The notes under the pieces: generated by a model | Told to the model about the DNA's origin: nothing | Databases searched by the model: none | What the model saw: the letters and a program-made list of their open reading frames with translations, nothing else | Shown here: positions 17,623 through 27,839 of the stretch, one piece after another | How the letters are laid out: each line of letters starts with the position of its first letter | How positions within the stretch are numbered: position 1 is the stretch's first letter | Made by a program: the position numbers and the translations under genes | Assembly (NCBI GenBank): GCA_011392765.1 | Contig: WYCW01000001.1 | Coordinates: forward strand, 1,539,006-1,603,005 | Direction: 5' to 3' | Source of the DNA: Candidatus Thiosymbion ectosymbiont of Catanema sp. Cochon2018 | GTDB taxonomy: Bacteria; Pseudomonadota; Gammaproteobacteria; Chromatiales; Chromatiaceae | DNA: 64,000 nucleotides

Positions 17623-18369
17623 GTGTTGTTGATTCCGGCTATCGATCTCAAAGATGGGCTCTGCGTACGTCTGCGCCAGGGCCGGATGGACGAGGAGACC
17701 GTCTTCTCCGACGATCCGGTGCGGATGGCCGGGCGCTGGGTCGACGCGGGGGCGCGCCGCCTGCACCTGGTGGACCTGAACGGGGCCTTCGCCGGGCAGC
17801 CGGTAAACGACGCCGCCGTCCGTGCCATCGCCGCGCGTTATCCGGAGCTACCCATCCAGGTCGGTGGCGGTATTCGCGACGAGGCCACCATCGCCGCCTA
17901 TCTGAATGCCGGCGTTGCTTATTGCATCATCGGCACCCAGGCCGTGCGGGAGCCGGAGCTCGTAGCCCGCGCCTGCAAGGTCTTCCCCGGTCACATCATC
18001 GTGGGTCTGGACGCCAGGGAGGGCCGAGTGGCCATCAAAGGCTGGGCGGAGATTACCGAGCACCCCGTAGTGGACCTCGCCCGGCGCTTCGAGGAGGACG
18101 GGGTATCCGCCATCGTCTACACGGACATCGGCAGGGACGGCATGATGACGGGTCCCAATGTGGAGGCTACACGCGCCCTCGCGGAGGCTATCTCGATCCC
18201 TGTCATTGCCTCCGGCGGCATCACCGACCTGGAAGATGTGCGCACCCTGTGCACACTGGCCGCCAGTGGCGTAACGGCCGCCATCACCGGCCGCGCCATC
18301 TACGAGGGGACCCTGGACTTCGCCGCGGGACAGCGGATCGCCGATGAATGTCGACGCAGCACCCCCTAG
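17623..18369 (+). CDS. hisA: ProFAR isomerase HisA
   Basis: Catalyses the Amadori isomerisation of ProFAR to PRFAR in histidine synthesis. The 248-residue (beta-alpha)8 protein has both phosphate-binding motifs ([12 protein letters not shown] and [12 protein letters not shown]) and catalytic Asp residues in IPAIDLKDG and YTDIGRDGM. The start is GTG at 17623 (product MLLIPAIDL). It is normally followed by hisF; here hisI comes next after a repeat. Confidence 0.96.
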   Translation: MLLIPAIDLKDGLCVRLRQGRMDEETVFSDDPVRMAGRWVDAGARRLHLVDLNGAFAGQPVNDAAVRAIAARYPELPIQVGGGIRDEATIAAYLNAGVAYCIIGTQAVREPELVARACKVFPGHIIVGLDAREGRVAIKGWAEITEHPVVDLARRFEEDGVSAIVYTDIGRDGMMTGPNVEATRALAEAISIPVIASGGITDLEDVRTLCTLAASGVTAAITGRAIYEGTLDFAAGQRIADECRRSTP

Positions 18370-18558
18370 GATTCCTTGACGGACCCGGATCTTTGACAGA
18401 TGACTCAAGTTTGTGCACTCCCGAGGGGGCAGGTAATATCAGTTGTCTGCCCCTGAAAACTGTCCCCTGAAATGAGATGAGGGGCTGTCGATGATGACGA
18501 GCTTGTCCCGACTGATTTGCGTTCATTCGCGTTCATTTACGGCAAAGAGGAACTCCCA
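18370..18558. repeat. Repeat insert where hisF would be expected
   Basis: A family C unit (GGATTCCTTGACGGACCCGG) and short repeat sequence, with no trace of hisF coding sequence. GAGGAAC just before 18559 is the hisI ribosome-binding site. Confidence 0.6.
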
Positions 18559-18951
18559 GTGAGCGAAGACTGGCTGGATGCGATCAAGTGGGACGACCAG
18601 GGCCTGGTCCCCGCCATTGCCCAGGAGACGGGTAGCGGAAAGGTCCTGATGCTGGCCTGGATGAACCGGGAGTCCCTGGAGTTGACCCGGGAGACAGGGC
18701 ATGCGGTCTATTGGTCCCGCTCCCGCAACGCGCTGTGGCACAAGGGTGAGGCCTCCGGGCATCGGCAGGTCGTGCGGGCCATCCGGGTGGACTGCGATGC
18801 CGATGTGATTCTGTTGGAAGTAGAGCAGAAGGGCGGCATCGCCTGCCACACCGGCCGCCACACTTGTTTCTTCCGCGAGCTGCGCGCCGACCGCTGGGTG
18901 GAGATCGCGCCCGTGCTCAAGGACCCGGATACCATCTACAAGCAATCATGA
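18559..18951 (+). CDS. hisI: Phosphoribosyl-AMP cyclohydrolase
   Basis: Opens the purine ring of PR-AMP in histidine synthesis. The 130-residue protein shows [29 protein letters not shown], the Asp cluster DCDADVILL, and the zinc motif [10 protein letters not shown]. The start is GTG at 18559, preceded by GAGGAAC; an upstream ATG at 18517 lies in repeat sequence. It overlaps hisE by 4 nt. Confidence 0.95.
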   Translation: MSEDWLDAIKWDDQGLVPAIAQETGSGKVLMLAWMNRESLELTRETGHAVYWSRSRNALWHKGEASGHRQVVRAIRVDCDADVILLEVEQKGGIACHTGRHTCFFRELRADRWVEIAPVLKDPDTIYKQS

Positions 18952-19265
18952 ACGACATCCTGGAGCGCCTGTCCCGGGTCCTGGAGGAGCGCAAGCAGGC
19001 CGACCCGGACAGCTCTTACGTGGCGAGACTCTACGCCAAGGGACTCGACGCCATCCTCAAAAAGATCGGTGAGGAGGCCGCCGAGACCCTGCTGGCGGCC
19101 AAGGACGGGGTGCCGGACCAGGTCGTCCACGAGGTGGCGGACCTCTGGTTTCATACCCTGATACTGCTGGCGCAGCAGGGATTGGGACCGGACGCGGTGC
19201 TGGCGGAGCTGGATCGGCGCTTCGGCCTCTCGGGCCTGGAAGAAAAGGCCCGGCGGCGTGGCTGA
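18948..19265 (+). CDS. hisE: Phosphoribosyl-ATP pyrophosphatase
   Basis: Hydrolyses PR-ATP to PR-AMP. The 105-residue all-helical MazG-like fold carries [15 protein letters not shown] and [13 protein letters not shown], the acidic metal-binding helices. It is separate from HisI, as in many Chromatiales, and translationally coupled to it by ATGA. Confidence 0.95.
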   Translation: MNDILERLSRVLEERKQADPDSSYVARLYAKGLDAILKKIGEEAAETLLAAKDGVPDQVVHEVADLWFHTLILLAQQGLGPDAVLAELDRRFGLSGLEEKARRRG

Positions 19266-19354
19266 GCCGGGCCACCGAATAATACTCTCTGCTGAAACGG
19301 GATCTCGGCATGGAAGCGAGTCGGGTAGGATATAGTGAGCGGTGGCCCTAGGGA

Positions 19355-19823
19355 CCAGGGCGAGCGCGTATAAATCCCTCAGAAAACATAATCTTGTAGG
19401 TTGAGCAAAGCCCGTAGGATGGACGTAGGATGCGGTGAGCGCGGTATACCGTAGCAGGATTACACCAATCCCGACCGCGAACCGCATCAATGGGCGCCCG
19501 GCCAATGGCGAACCGCATCTTTGGACGGCGACAAGCCCCACGGAATGGGTGTTGGGCACACCGCTGCTGTGGGCCACACGGACGACATGCGGGTAGCCCA
19601 ATGGACAACATGGACAGTATGGACTGCATGGACCGGGGGGCACACAGCAACCCCTGGTCCACGTAGTCCACTTGGTCCATGTCGTCCACGGCGGCTGCCG
19701 CCGTCCCTGGTGGCTTTGTCCAACCTACGGGCCGGCAGGATGCCGGCGCTCCCGGCTCTGCCCAATCGACACGGCTGGTAGTAACTGGTTAATCGAAAAG
19801 AAATTTATACGCCCTCGCCCTGG
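19355..19823. repeat. Family D inverted-repeat element with long interior
   Basis: Ends are CCAGGGCGAGCGCGTATAAA and its near-complement. The interior (about 19495-19770) is repeated at 26446-26700, including GGACAACATGGACAGTATGG runs. Shorter family D copies are at 23985-24230 and 45430-45705. ORFs within are low-complexity artefacts. The rest of 19266-20010 holds no gene. Confidence 0.65.
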
Positions 19824-20010
19824 CACGGCTGAGCCGGTGACTGCATGGAAACAGTTTTTTGAGTTATGATCGAAAATCCATGCTGCGGCATGCGCGTCGG
19901 TCGTCCTGCCGCAACCCGATAATCGGCGCCTGGTCCCACACCCGGCGCCCCAGAGGCAAAAACAGACCAGCAACCGTCCCTGCGGGGCAGCGGCGGAGGA
20001 GACCGAGACC

Positions 20011-20259
20011 ATGGGAATGGGCGGCATCAGCATCTGGCAACTGTTGATCATCTTGGTGATCGTGCTGTTGCTCTTCGGCACCAAGCGACTAAAAAGCATT
20101 GGTTCGGATCTGGGCAATGCGGTAAAGGGTTTTCGGAGTGCCATGACGGAACATGAGCAGGAGGATACCAAGCCGAAGAAGCTCGAAGAGGGGGCTGCCA
20201 AGGGCGATGATGGGGTCATCCCTGCTGCGACGGCGGCCAAGGACAAGGACAAAGTCTGA
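20011..20259 (+). CDS. tatA: Sec-independent translocase subunit TatA
   Basis: An 82-residue pore-forming subunit of the Tat pathway for folded proteins. One N-terminal transmembrane helix ([15 protein letters not shown]), the FGTKRL hinge, an amphipathic helix ([13 protein letters not shown]) and a charged tail. It follows hisE, as in related genomes, but 745 bp of repeat DNA separate them. Confidence 0.95.
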   Translation: MGMGGISIWQLLIILVIVLLLFGTKRLKSIGSDLGNAVKGFRSAMTEHEQEDTKPKKLEEGAAKGDDGVIPAATAAKDKDKV

Positions 20260-20286
20260 GGCACGCAGGTCTTGCTGACGACGGGC

Positions 20287-20503
20287 TAGGATCCTTGAGG
20301 GATCCGAATCTTTACAAATGAGTCGAGTTTGTGCACTGCACAAATCGGGATCGAAATCGAGATTCCGATTGCGATCCCGATCCCGATTTCGACCTACCCT
20401 GGCTCTTCAACGACTGGTTGGACGGAGGAGATGGGGCCTTACGGGAGAGGAGCTGTTGGGGTCTTCATGCCTCGTCGGTCTGAGGCGAAGCCTCGCTAGT
20501 ACC
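20287..20503. repeat. Compound repeat (families C, GATCGG run and B)
   Basis: One of three copies (others 15811-16024 inverted and 22857-23074). The order is a C unit, a palindromic GATCGG/CGATCC run, a conserved spacer containing GGAGATGGGGCCTTACGGG, and a B unit. No gene lies in 20260-20740. Confidence 0.7.
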
Positions 20504-20740
20504 TCGTTTCGCTTGATATTGCGGGCAGGTTCGTAGTTCGTAGGTTGGGCGAGTAGGATGCGGTGAGCGCGGTAGATCTTATCAGGATGACACTACGAGG
20601 GGGCGCGAACCGCATCAAGGGATGGCCCGTGCCCAACATCGAATGTTGGGCACGCCGCGTCCCTGCGGCTTTGCCCAACCTACTGCGGATAACAGCGTAA
20701 ACATGCAAAATTAGATGAAATGGTGTACTAGGACCGATTT

Positions 20741-21055
20741 ATGTTCGACGTCGGATTCTGGGAGCTGGCCCTCATCGGGTTGATCCTGCTGCTGGTGGTG
20801 GGACCCGAACGCCTGCCCAAGCTTGCACGCACCGCGGGGTTGTGGATCGGGCGCGGTCGCCACATGCTGAGCTCGATGAAGGCGGAGATCGACCGGGAGC
20901 TGAAGGCGCAGGAGCTCAAGGAGATCCTGGATCAGCAGGCCCGGAACAACCCGCTGGAAACTATCCTGGAAGATCCCGGCGAGAAGCCGGCCCCGGTCGA
21001 ATCAAAGACGGCGCATACCGGACCTGATGCCAATCTCGAGTCCAAATCCGGCTAG
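20741..21055 (+). CDS. tatB: Sec-independent translocase subunit TatB
   Basis: A 104-residue receptor subunit of the Tat translocase. MFDVGFWELALIGLILLLV is the membrane helix, followed by the VGPERLP hinge that distinguishes TatB, a long amphipathic helix and a Pro/Glu-rich tail. It lies between tatA and tatC but is separated from both by repeats. Confidence 0.95.
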   Translation: MFDVGFWELALIGLILLLVVGPERLPKLARTAGLWIGRGRHMLSSMKAEIDRELKAQELKEILDQQARNNPLETILEDPGEKPAPVESKTAHTGPDANLESKSG

Positions 21056-21223
21056 TACGGAAGTACCGAAAACATGGGAACCATTTTTTGCCGCAAATGA
21101 ACGCCAATCAACGCAAATCGGTCGCCAAAGAATCGTCGATGGTTCTTCATCCTATTGTGTTTATTTGCGTCTATTTGCGTTGATTTGCGGCTAATTCTTC
21201 CCTGAAGATCCTGCTTGCTCGGT
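21053..21223. repeat. Dispersed repeat (ACGCAAAT type) between tatB and tatC
   Basis: Related to 16196-16332: both start near AGTACCGA, contain CCAATCAACGCAAAT and end near GAAGATCCTGC. Inverted ACGCAAAT/ATTTGCGT runs make it partly palindromic. Confidence 0.6.
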
Positions 21224-21259
21224 AGTTGAGAACGTCCGTATTAGGTTCACCTGAGTGCG

Positions 21260-22462
21260 ATGTCATCGCCCGTGAATCCCGAAGCACCGGGGCAGGAACA
21301 GCCCTTCATCTCCCACCTGGTAGAGCTGCGCGACCGCCTGCTGCGGATGTCGGCAGCAGTGCTGTTGGTATTTCTCGCCCTCTTCCCCTTCGCCAACGAC
21401 ATTTACATCTACGTGGCTACGCCCCTGATGGCGCAATTGCCGGCAGGGACCAGCATGATCGCCACTCAGGTGGCTTCTCCCTTTCTGACCCCCTTCAAGC
21501 TGGCACTGGTATCGGCGGTCTTTCTGTCCATACCCTATCTGCTGTTCCAGCTCTGGTCGTTCGTGGCGCCGGGGCTCTACAGCAACGAAAAGCGGCTGGC
21601 GATTCCCCTGCTGGTCTCCAGCATCCTGCTCTTCTATCTGGGGATGGTCTTCGCCTACTACGCGGTTTTCCCGCTGGTATTCGCCTTCCTGACCGGGACC
21701 GCGCCGGAGGGGGTGGCGGTCATGACGGATATCAGCCATTACCTGGATTTCGTCCTCACCCTGTTCTTCGCCTTCGGAATCGCTTTCGAGATCCCCATCG
21801 CCACCATCCTGCTGGTCGCCGCCGGCATCACGACACCGGAAGACCTGGCCCGCAAGCGTCCCTACCTCATCGTCGGAGTCTTCGTGGTGGGGATGCTTCT
21901 GACGCCCCCCGACGTGATCTCCCAGACCCTGCTCGCTCTGCCCATGTGGATCCTGTTCGAACTCGGGGTCCTCTCCTCCCGCCTCTTCCAACGGCGGCGG
22001 GAGGCATCCGAAGAGGTCCGGACAGACACATCCTCCGGGCCATCCGCCGGAGCGTCCACTGCCGGGGCAGCCGCCGGGGGACCTGTCCCCGGTGAGAGTC
22101 CGGCTCCGTCCCCCGGCGGGCGGGGTAGCCGATCCGGTGGTGAGGAAGATCTGATCGGCCGGGATCTGGCCGGTGGCGACCCCTTCGATCCGGAGCGCTT
22201 TCAACCCCTGACAGAGGAGGAAATGGAGGCGGAGCTGGATGCCATCGAGGCCGCTGAGGAAATCGCTTCCAAGGTGCCGGAGGAACCGGACCCGGTGGAA
22301 CAACCGGACCCGGTGGAACAGAAACTCCAAAGGATCAAAGCACTACGCGATCGGGAAGAGCACACGGACGTCCGGCGACTGCTCTACGAGGTACTGGAAG
22401 AAGGCAACGCCGAGCAGCGCCGGGTGGCGCGGAATATTTTGGGGCAGCTCGATGATCCTTAG
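21260..22462 (+). CDS. tatC: TatC with long C-terminal extension
   Basis: Core Tat receptor, binding twin-arginine signals. Residues about 1-250 form the usual six-helix TatC, with [11 protein letters not shown] at the N-terminus and the conserved Pro-rich loop after VPALYSNEK-like '[10 protein letters not shown]'. Length is 400 rather than about 250: residues 250-400 add a Gly/Pro/Ser-rich linker, an acidic stretch with a short duplicated EPDPVEQ unit, and a helical end ([20 protein letters not shown]) that resembles the FimV C-terminal module. The Tat-signalled serine hydrolase and agmatine-deiminase-like protein in this window are possible clients. Confidence 0.93.
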   Translation: MSSPVNPEAPGQEQPFISHLVELRDRLLRMSAAVLLVFLALFPFANDIYIYVATPLMAQLPAGTSMIATQVASPFLTPFKLALVSAVFLSIPYLLFQLWSFVAPGLYSNEKRLAIPLLVSSILLFYLGMVFAYYAVFPLVFAFLTGTAPEGVAVMTDISHYLDFVLTLFFAFGIAFEIPIATILLVAAGITTPEDLARKRPYLIVGVFVVGMLLTPPDVISQTLLALPMWILFELGVLSSRLFQRRREASEEVRTDTSSGPSAGASTAGAAAGGPVPGESPAPSPGGRGSRSGGEEDLIGRDLAGGDPFDPERFQPLTEEEMEAELDAIEAAEEIASKVPEEPDPVEQPDPVEQKLQRIKALRDREEHTDVRRLLYEVLEEGNAEQRRVARNILGQLDDP

Positions 22463-23383
22463 AGGCTGTCTAAAAACTAAGCCATTGATTTTTCGTAGGG
22501 TGGGCTGTGCCCACCGATCAGGTGTAGTATTTGGTGGGCACAGTCCACCCTACAGGTTAGTTAGGATTCCTTGAATAACCAGATTTTGTGCAAATGAGTC
22601 AAATTTCGCAAACGTCTAACCTCTCTCGTTGTCGTGATCGTGATCGAAGCCGCCGTAGGAGAGACAGAATACGTTCGCCGATCGTGGAATCCAGAGGTCC
22701 CGGCCAGGTGCCGGGTCGAAACCCGTAGACATCAGGTTTTCCAGGCCCGCTTTGCCTTGCGTCTCCGATTACGACTACGATCACGATCACGGTTCCGTTT
22801 TCGATCGCGAGAGAGCGATGATCACGCCTCGTCGGTCTGAGGCAACGCCTCGCTAGGATCCTTGAGGGACCCGAATCTTTACAAATGAGTCAAGTTTATG
22901 CAGTGCACAAATCGGGATCGGGATCGAAATTCCGATTGCGATCCCGATCCCGATCCCGATTTCGACCTACCCAAGCTCTCCAACGGTTGGTTAGGTGTAG
23001 GAGATGGGGCCTTACGGGAGAGGGGCTGTTGGGGTCTTCATGCCTCGTCGGTCTGAGGAGAAGCCTCGCTAGAATCCCTTGAGGGACCCGCATCTTTACA
23101 AATGAGTCAAGTTTTGCAGGCACTCAATGATGCGGTTTGCTGAGCGTTTCGATCTCTTTTTTGTCCACAGATTACGCAGATTTCCGCAGATTAAGAAAGA
23201 AATAATCTGCGGAAATCTGCGTAATCTGCGGATAAAAAAATCTTTACCTCCTTGACAGAAGACTCATGCCTCGTCGGTCTGAGGCGAAGCCTCGCTAGGA
23301 AGTAGCCCAACGCCGGGCTAGACAGCCTCTCAAAAAAATTCCTCGTAATCATACGGGACCCGACAACCGGAGCGGAGCAGAGG
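22463..23383. repeat. Gene-free repeat cluster
   Basis: It starts with an IS-end-like TTAGAGGCTGTCTAAAAAC, then a compound repeat at 22857-23074, a hairpin A at 23162-23236 and B units at 22826-22857 and 23267-23300. No gene is credible here. Confidence 0.65.
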
Positions 23384-23965
23384 ATGAGCCATCTGACACC
23401 CGAAGACCTCTACAGCCTGGAAGAGTACGCCAAGCTTCGCGACGATTTCCGGGCCAAAGTCTCAGTGCACAAGCGGGACCGCAAGGTCCATATCGGCACG
23501 AATGCGACGCTTTATTTCGAGGATCGGCTGACCATGCAGTACCAGATCCAGGAAATGTTGCGTATCGAACGCATCTTCGAGCCGGAAGGCATCGCCGACG
23601 AGCTGGCGGCCTATAACCCGCTGATCCCCGACGGCAGCAACTGGAAGGCGACCTTCATGGTAGAGTATCCGGATGCCGAAGAGCGCCGTGCCGTACTCGG
23701 CAAGCTCATCGGGATCGAAGACCGAGTCTGGGTGCAGGTCGCGGGCCACGAGAAGGTCTTTGCCGTCGCCGACGAAGACCTGGAGCGCGCGGACGAGACC
23801 AAGACCTCGGCAGTGCATTTTCTGCGCTTCGAGCTGATGCCGGAGATGATTGCCGCCTCGAAGGACGGAGCGGATCTGGCGATGGGAATCGACCATCCGC
23901 ATTACTGCCGGGCCGTGACCGTCGATGATGCCGTGCGCGCTTCGTTGGTGCGGGATCTCGACTGA
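23384..23965 (+). CDS. DUF3501 family protein
   Basis: A 193-residue cytosolic protein with the DUF3501 pattern (LEEYAKLRDDFRAKV, IGTNATLYFEDRLTMQYQIQEML). Homologues are frequent in sulfur- and iron-metabolising proteobacteria, often beside rubrerythrin or Fe-S proteins, which are absent here. Biochemical role unknown. Start at 23384, preceded by GCAGAGG. Confidence 0.85.
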   Translation: MSHLTPEDLYSLEEYAKLRDDFRAKVSVHKRDRKVHIGTNATLYFEDRLTMQYQIQEMLRIERIFEPEGIADELAAYNPLIPDGSNWKATFMVEYPDAEERRAVLGKLIGIEDRVWVQVAGHEKVFAVADEDLERADETKTSAVHFLRFELMPEMIAASKDGADLAMGIDHPHYCRAVTVDDAVRASLVRDLD

Positions 23966-23984
23966 CCGGACGCCCGTGGGGGAT

Positions 23985-24230
23985 CAGGGCGAGCGCGTAT
24001 AAATTTCTTATCGATCAACAAATTGCTACCAGCTCCCAAGCGCCGGCGCGGAGCGCGTAGCGCGTAGCCCAACATCAACCTTTCGTTGGGCACGGCGCAC
24101 CGTCCAAAGATGCGGTTCGCGCCTGGCGGTGATGCAGTCCGGAAAGGACAACACACGCTCACCGCATCCTACGAGCTTTGCCTAACCTACAAGATCATGT
24201 TTTCGGAAGGATTTATACGCGCTCGCCCTG
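23985..24230. mobile_element. Family D MITE with 10-bp target duplication
   Basis: A 246-bp element with inverted ends CAGGGCGAGCGCGTATAAAT. CGTGGGGGAT flanks it on both sides, a perfect 10-bp target duplication. A sister copy at 45430-45705 has its own 10-bp duplication, GGTAAAGAGG. No coding capacity. Confidence 0.85.
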
Positions 24231-24371
24231 CGTGGGGGATGAACCCCCGGGACCTGACATGTAAACTCTCAAAAAATGAACCCTCCCCGCCTCGAGGAGG
24301 ATGTCGCATCGGAAGCCTACCTGCAGCGGCCGGACAAGTCCGCCAAGGCCATCTTTTCGGGAGAATGAAAC

Positions 24372-25508
24372 ATGCAACTGAAACATTTCCACCTCCTGAC
24401 GGTACCCCTCCTTACCGCGACCCTGCCGGCGCAGGCATTCGACCTCAGCGAACAGCTCTCGATCGGCGGCATCCTGGCGGCCGGCGGGCAGTGCCAAGAC
24501 GTCTCCGCCCGGTTGCCCGATGGGACGTCCTTGAAGGAGTTCGAGAACGAGTGCCGTGGCGGCATGCCCATCCAGCTCGAAATCAGCTACCACCCCGACG
24601 ACGCCAATGAGTTCTTCGTCAAGCTCGCGTTTGCGACGGCGAATGGTCTGAACCAGGTGTCGCCCTGGAAGCTCGCGTCCTGGGCGACGGACCTGGAAGA
24701 CGATGTGAAGGACATCAACGGGCGCAATCGCGATTACCTCCTCACTGCCTGGTACAAGCACACCCTCACCTTCGAGGACGAGGGCACCCTGGGCACCTCC
24801 ATCGGCATTATCGATGCCACCGACTATATCGACGGCAACCAGTACGCCAATGACGAGCTCACGCAGTTCATGAACGAGGTCTTCGTGAACGCGAACACCT
24901 ACAACCTCGGCTCTTACGATGCCGGTGCCGCCCTGGAGTGGGGGCAAGGAGAGTGGACATTCACCGGTTTAGGGATGAACATCGGCGAGAATGATGATGG
25001 CGACAACTACAACTTCTGGGGCGTCGAGATCGGCTACCATCCCCAAACTACATTGGGTGACGGCAACTACCGCTTTACCCTGACGGGGACCTCCTCTGCA
25101 TTTCCCGACCCGGTCAGCAACAAAAAAGGGGAGCGTCTCTTCAGTTACGGCCTATCGTTCGACCAAGCGTTCGGCGAGGTCGTCGGCGCCTTCCTGCGTG
25201 TTTCCCTGCAGCAGGAGGACACCGCCGTAGACTACAAATCCCTGTATTCGGGTGGTCTCAACTTCGACGGCAGCGGTTGGAACCGGGACGACGACAACAT
25301 CGGCATCGGCTACGCCTACCTCGACGGCGGCAATCAGAGCATCGATCAGAGTCAGGTCTTTGAGGCCTACTACCGCACGGTCCTCAACGAACACGCGGCC
25401 ATCACCGCCGATATTCAGTACCTGCAGGACGAAAGTATCACGGCCGATCCCGCTCAGGAGGATCCGGAGGGCTGGATCTTCGGTTTGCGTCTGACCGCGG
25501 AGTTCTGA
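24372..25508 (+). CDS. OprB-like carbohydrate porin
   Basis: A 378-residue outer-membrane beta-barrel. Signal peptide residues 1-22 end in AQA. The mature protein alternates aromatic strands with Asp/Asn/Gly-rich turns and ends in a C-terminal Phe (RLTAEF), the usual barrel-assembly signal. It fits the OprB carbohydrate-selective porin family, although substrate cannot be inferred. GGGAGA precedes the ATG. Single gene between repeats. Confidence 0.8.
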   Translation: MQLKHFHLLTVPLLTATLPAQAFDLSEQLSIGGILAAGGQCQDVSARLPDGTSLKEFENECRGGMPIQLEISYHPDDANEFFVKLAFATANGLNQVSPWKLASWATDLEDDVKDINGRNRDYLLTAWYKHTLTFEDEGTLGTSIGIIDATDYIDGNQYANDELTQFMNEVFVNANTYNLGSYDAGAALEWGQGEWTFTGLGMNIGENDDGDNYNFWGVEIGYHPQTTLGDGNYRFTLTGTSSAFPDPVSNKKGERLFSYGLSFDQAFGEVVGAFLRVSLQQEDTAVDYKSLYSGGLNFDGSGWNRDDDNIGIGYAYLDGGNQSIDQSQVFEAYYRTVLNEHAAITADIQYLQDESITADPAQEDPEGWIFGLRLTAEF

Positions 25509-25546
25509 GCGCGTCCGCCCACTACCCGCCATTACAGGCGTAGGGT

Positions 25547-25819
25547 CAATACCGTTAAGTTAGTCGCTGGTTGCTTACCGGTGCGGAAGAGAAAACTACG
25601 AATCACGCGAATTTCCGCGAATAAGATCCCTCCCTTCGGTTCGGGATGACAATTTCGCGGGGATTCGCGTGATTCGTAGGTTGGGCAAAGCCCGTAGGAT
25701 GCGGTGAGCGTGTGTTGTCCTTTCCGGACTGCACCACCGCCAGGCGCGAACCGCATCTTTGGACGGTGGGCGTGCCCAACACCTACGACAAGCGGCCAAC
25801 AGCTAACTTAATGGCATTG
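25547..25819. mobile_element. IS4-like MITE with 11-bp target duplication
   Basis: A 273-bp member of the CAATGCCATTAAG family (left end CAATACCGTTAAG is diverged). AGGCGTAGGGT is duplicated at 25536-25546 and 25820-25830. The interior carries the ACTACGAATCACGCGAAT hairpin. Confidence 0.8.
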
Positions 25820-25863
25820 AGGCGTAGGGTGGGCTGTGCCTGTCGTCTGTGCCCACCGGGTAG

Positions 25864-26238
25864 TCAGTTGTCTTTCGCGCCCTGATCGATCCAGGCCTTT
25901 ACCAGATCGATCTCGTCCTGGGTAGGCATTTTTTCGCCGTCATGGGGCATGCGCAACGACGGGTCCGCCCGTCCCTCCACGAGCATCACCAGCGCACTCG
26001 TGAAGCTGTCTCCCGGCTTGACCACGGGGCCATGGACGGTTCCCTTCATGAGGCGCTTGTAGTCATCCATGCGCAGACCGCTTTCCTCGCTTCCTTCGCC
26101 GCCCTCGCCATGGCAGCGCATACAGTACTTGTCGAGGAAGGGCCTCACGTCGGCGCTATAGCTGACCGATCGCTCTCCGCAGCCCAGCAGGGCCACGACG
26201 GGGGACAGCAGAACGAGGGTACGCGTAAATTTATTCAT
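25864..26238 (-). CDS. Cytochrome c lipoprotein (planctomycete-type C domain)
   Basis: A 124-residue protein with a type II signal and lipobox (ALLGC, Cys20), one haem-binding C39-M-R-C42-H43, and a distal MPHDGEKMP segment for the axial Met. This fits the PF07635-type cytochrome domain. It is probably a membrane-tethered electron carrier. The ATG at 26238 places the lipobox correctly. Confidence 0.85.
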   Translation of the reverse strand: MNKFTRTLVLLSPVVALLGCGERSVSYSADVRPFLDKYCMRCHGEGGEGSEESGLRMDDYKRLMKGTVHGPVVKPGDSFTSALVMLVEGRADPSLRMPHDGEKMPTQDEIDLVKAWIDQGAKDN

Positions 26239-26315
26239 CTCGTTATCCCGATGGAAGCTACGGTTTTCCACAGTAAGTTTCGACCACTCCGTCCGTCATG
26301 TCAACGCGGGTCGGG

Positions 26316-26740
26316 TCCAGGGCGGGCGCGTATAAATCCTCCCGAAAACAATCTTGTAGGTTGGGCAAAGCCTATAGGATGGACGTAGGATGCGGTGAGC
26401 GTGTGTTGTCCTTTCCGGACTGCACCACCGCCAGGCGCGAACCGCATCTTTGGATGGCGACAAGCCCCACGGAATGGGTGTTGGGCACACCGCTGCCGTG
26501 GGCCACACGGATGACATGAGGGTAGCCCAATGGACAACATGGACAGTATGGACTGCATGGACCGGGGGGCACACAGCAACCTCTGGTCCACGAGTCCACT
26601 TGGTCCATGTCGTCCACGGCGGTTGCCACCGTCCCTGGTGGCTTTGCCCATTTTACAGCCGGCAGGATGCCGGCGCTCCCGGCTCTGCCCAATCGATCGA
26701 TCACAAACGGAGCCGGTGATGCTTAACTTAATGGCATTGG
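26316..26740. repeat. Repeat block, partial family D plus IS4-like end
   Basis: A left family D end at 26316, the long interior shared with 19495-19770, and a solo GCTTAACTTAATGGCATTG end at 26739. It looks like an element whose right end was replaced by another insertion. No gene in 26239-26952. Confidence 0.55.
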
Positions 26741-26952
26741 GCTGGATTCCACATGTCAGGCGATATAGCCCCCATTCTTTGAAAAAGTCCCGTTCTCGTT
26801 TTCCCCGGATCGCTTATCATTCCCCTTCGAGCACAAGCGCAGTGCGAGATAAACCTCCGGGGACGAAAATATCCGCGTGTGACGGGTAATAGGGTCCCGG
26901 AGACGGCTCACCGGTTCGGGGACAGGTACCCCGCCACTGACGGAGAATATGC

Positions 26953-27360
26953 ATGACCACTCCCATTAAAGACCTCAAGGGCACTACCGACAGCATGGTT
27001 TCCGCACTCAAAGGCAAAGGCATTACGGATAACGAAAAGCTATTGGCGGCCGGCGCCGATCCCGCCGGGCGCAAAGAACTCGCTGCCCTCTGTGGCTGTG
27101 ACGTCGAGATCGTCTTGGAACTCTGTAACCGCGCCGACCTCGCCCGGATAAAAGGTGTCTCGGGTGTCTATTCGGATTTGTTGGAAGAGGCGGGCGTGGA
27201 TACCGTCAAGGAGCTGGCTACGCGCCGCCCGGACAATTTGCACGCGAAGATCGACGAGACCAACGACCAAAAGAAGCTCACGCAGCGCCCGCCGGCCGTT
27301 AGCATGGTAGAGGACTGGGTCGACCAGGCCAAGGCGCTGCCGAAGGTGTTGCGTCATTAA
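26953..27360 (+). CDS. DUF4332 helix-hairpin-helix protein
   Basis: A 135-residue protein with two helix-hairpin-helix-like segments: LLAAGADPAGRKELAALCG and LARIKGVSGVYSDLLEEAGV followed by TVKELATRRPDNL. This is the DUF4332 pattern seen in putative DNA-interacting proteins. GGAG lies just upstream of the ATG. Function unknown. Confidence 0.85.
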   Translation: MTTPIKDLKGTTDSMVSALKGKGITDNEKLLAAGADPAGRKELAALCGCDVEIVLELCNRADLARIKGVSGVYSDLLEEAGVDTVKELATRRPDNLHAKIDETNDQKKLTQRPPAVSMVEDWVDQAKALPKVLRH

Positions 27361-27506
27361 GTAGTGTTGCCATTTAGCTCGTAGACCGGGCAGCGGTTCG
27401 TTGCCTGCTTGCTACTGATGCGGTTCGGCCATCCCTGGCCTCACCGCATCTACGGGCCGGCTTGATGATTCAGAAGCATTTTCGGTCTAACTATCAACAC
27501 TACCTA

Positions 27507-27738
27507 GGATTCCTTGACTGCCTTGGAATTTTACAAATGAGTCAAGTTTGTGCACTGCACAAAAAACTCACACTCGGGTGCGCTGTGCCCATTGCTTTTT
27601 TTGTCCGCAGATTACGCAGATTCTCACAGATTAAAAACAGAAGTAATCTGTGAAAATCTGCGTAATCTGTGGATAACAAGCTCGTGCGCTGCACAAAGAA
27701 TTCATGGCTCGTCGGTCTGAGGCGAAGCCTCGCCAGGA
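27507..27738. repeat. Composite C-A-B repeat element
   Basis: A C unit, the hairpin A at 27601-27677 and a B unit in that order. The same arrangement is at 50152-50393 and, inverted, at 44990-45234, which implies that the composite moves or is copied as one unit. No gene in 27361-27839. Confidence 0.7.
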
Positions 27739-27839
27739 GCCGTAGGCTGGGTTGAGGAACGAAACCCAGCGCTGTCGAGTGCCGGGTTCGTCCCTGAACC
27801 CAGCCTACGAGCTACGAGCTGTCCGTGTAAATGTGATTG

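Noticed and set aside
18370-18558. Possible hisF remnant
   Set aside because: No HisF motif in any frame; the sequence is repeat-derived.
19521-19781. ORF with repeated WTTWTVWTAWTG, seen again at 26450-26719
   Set aside because: Low-complexity translation of a dispersed repeat, present twice with different endings.
23902-24610. ORFs spanning the family D element before the porin gene
   Set aside because: They cross a MITE with a clean target duplication and have no similarity to known proteins.
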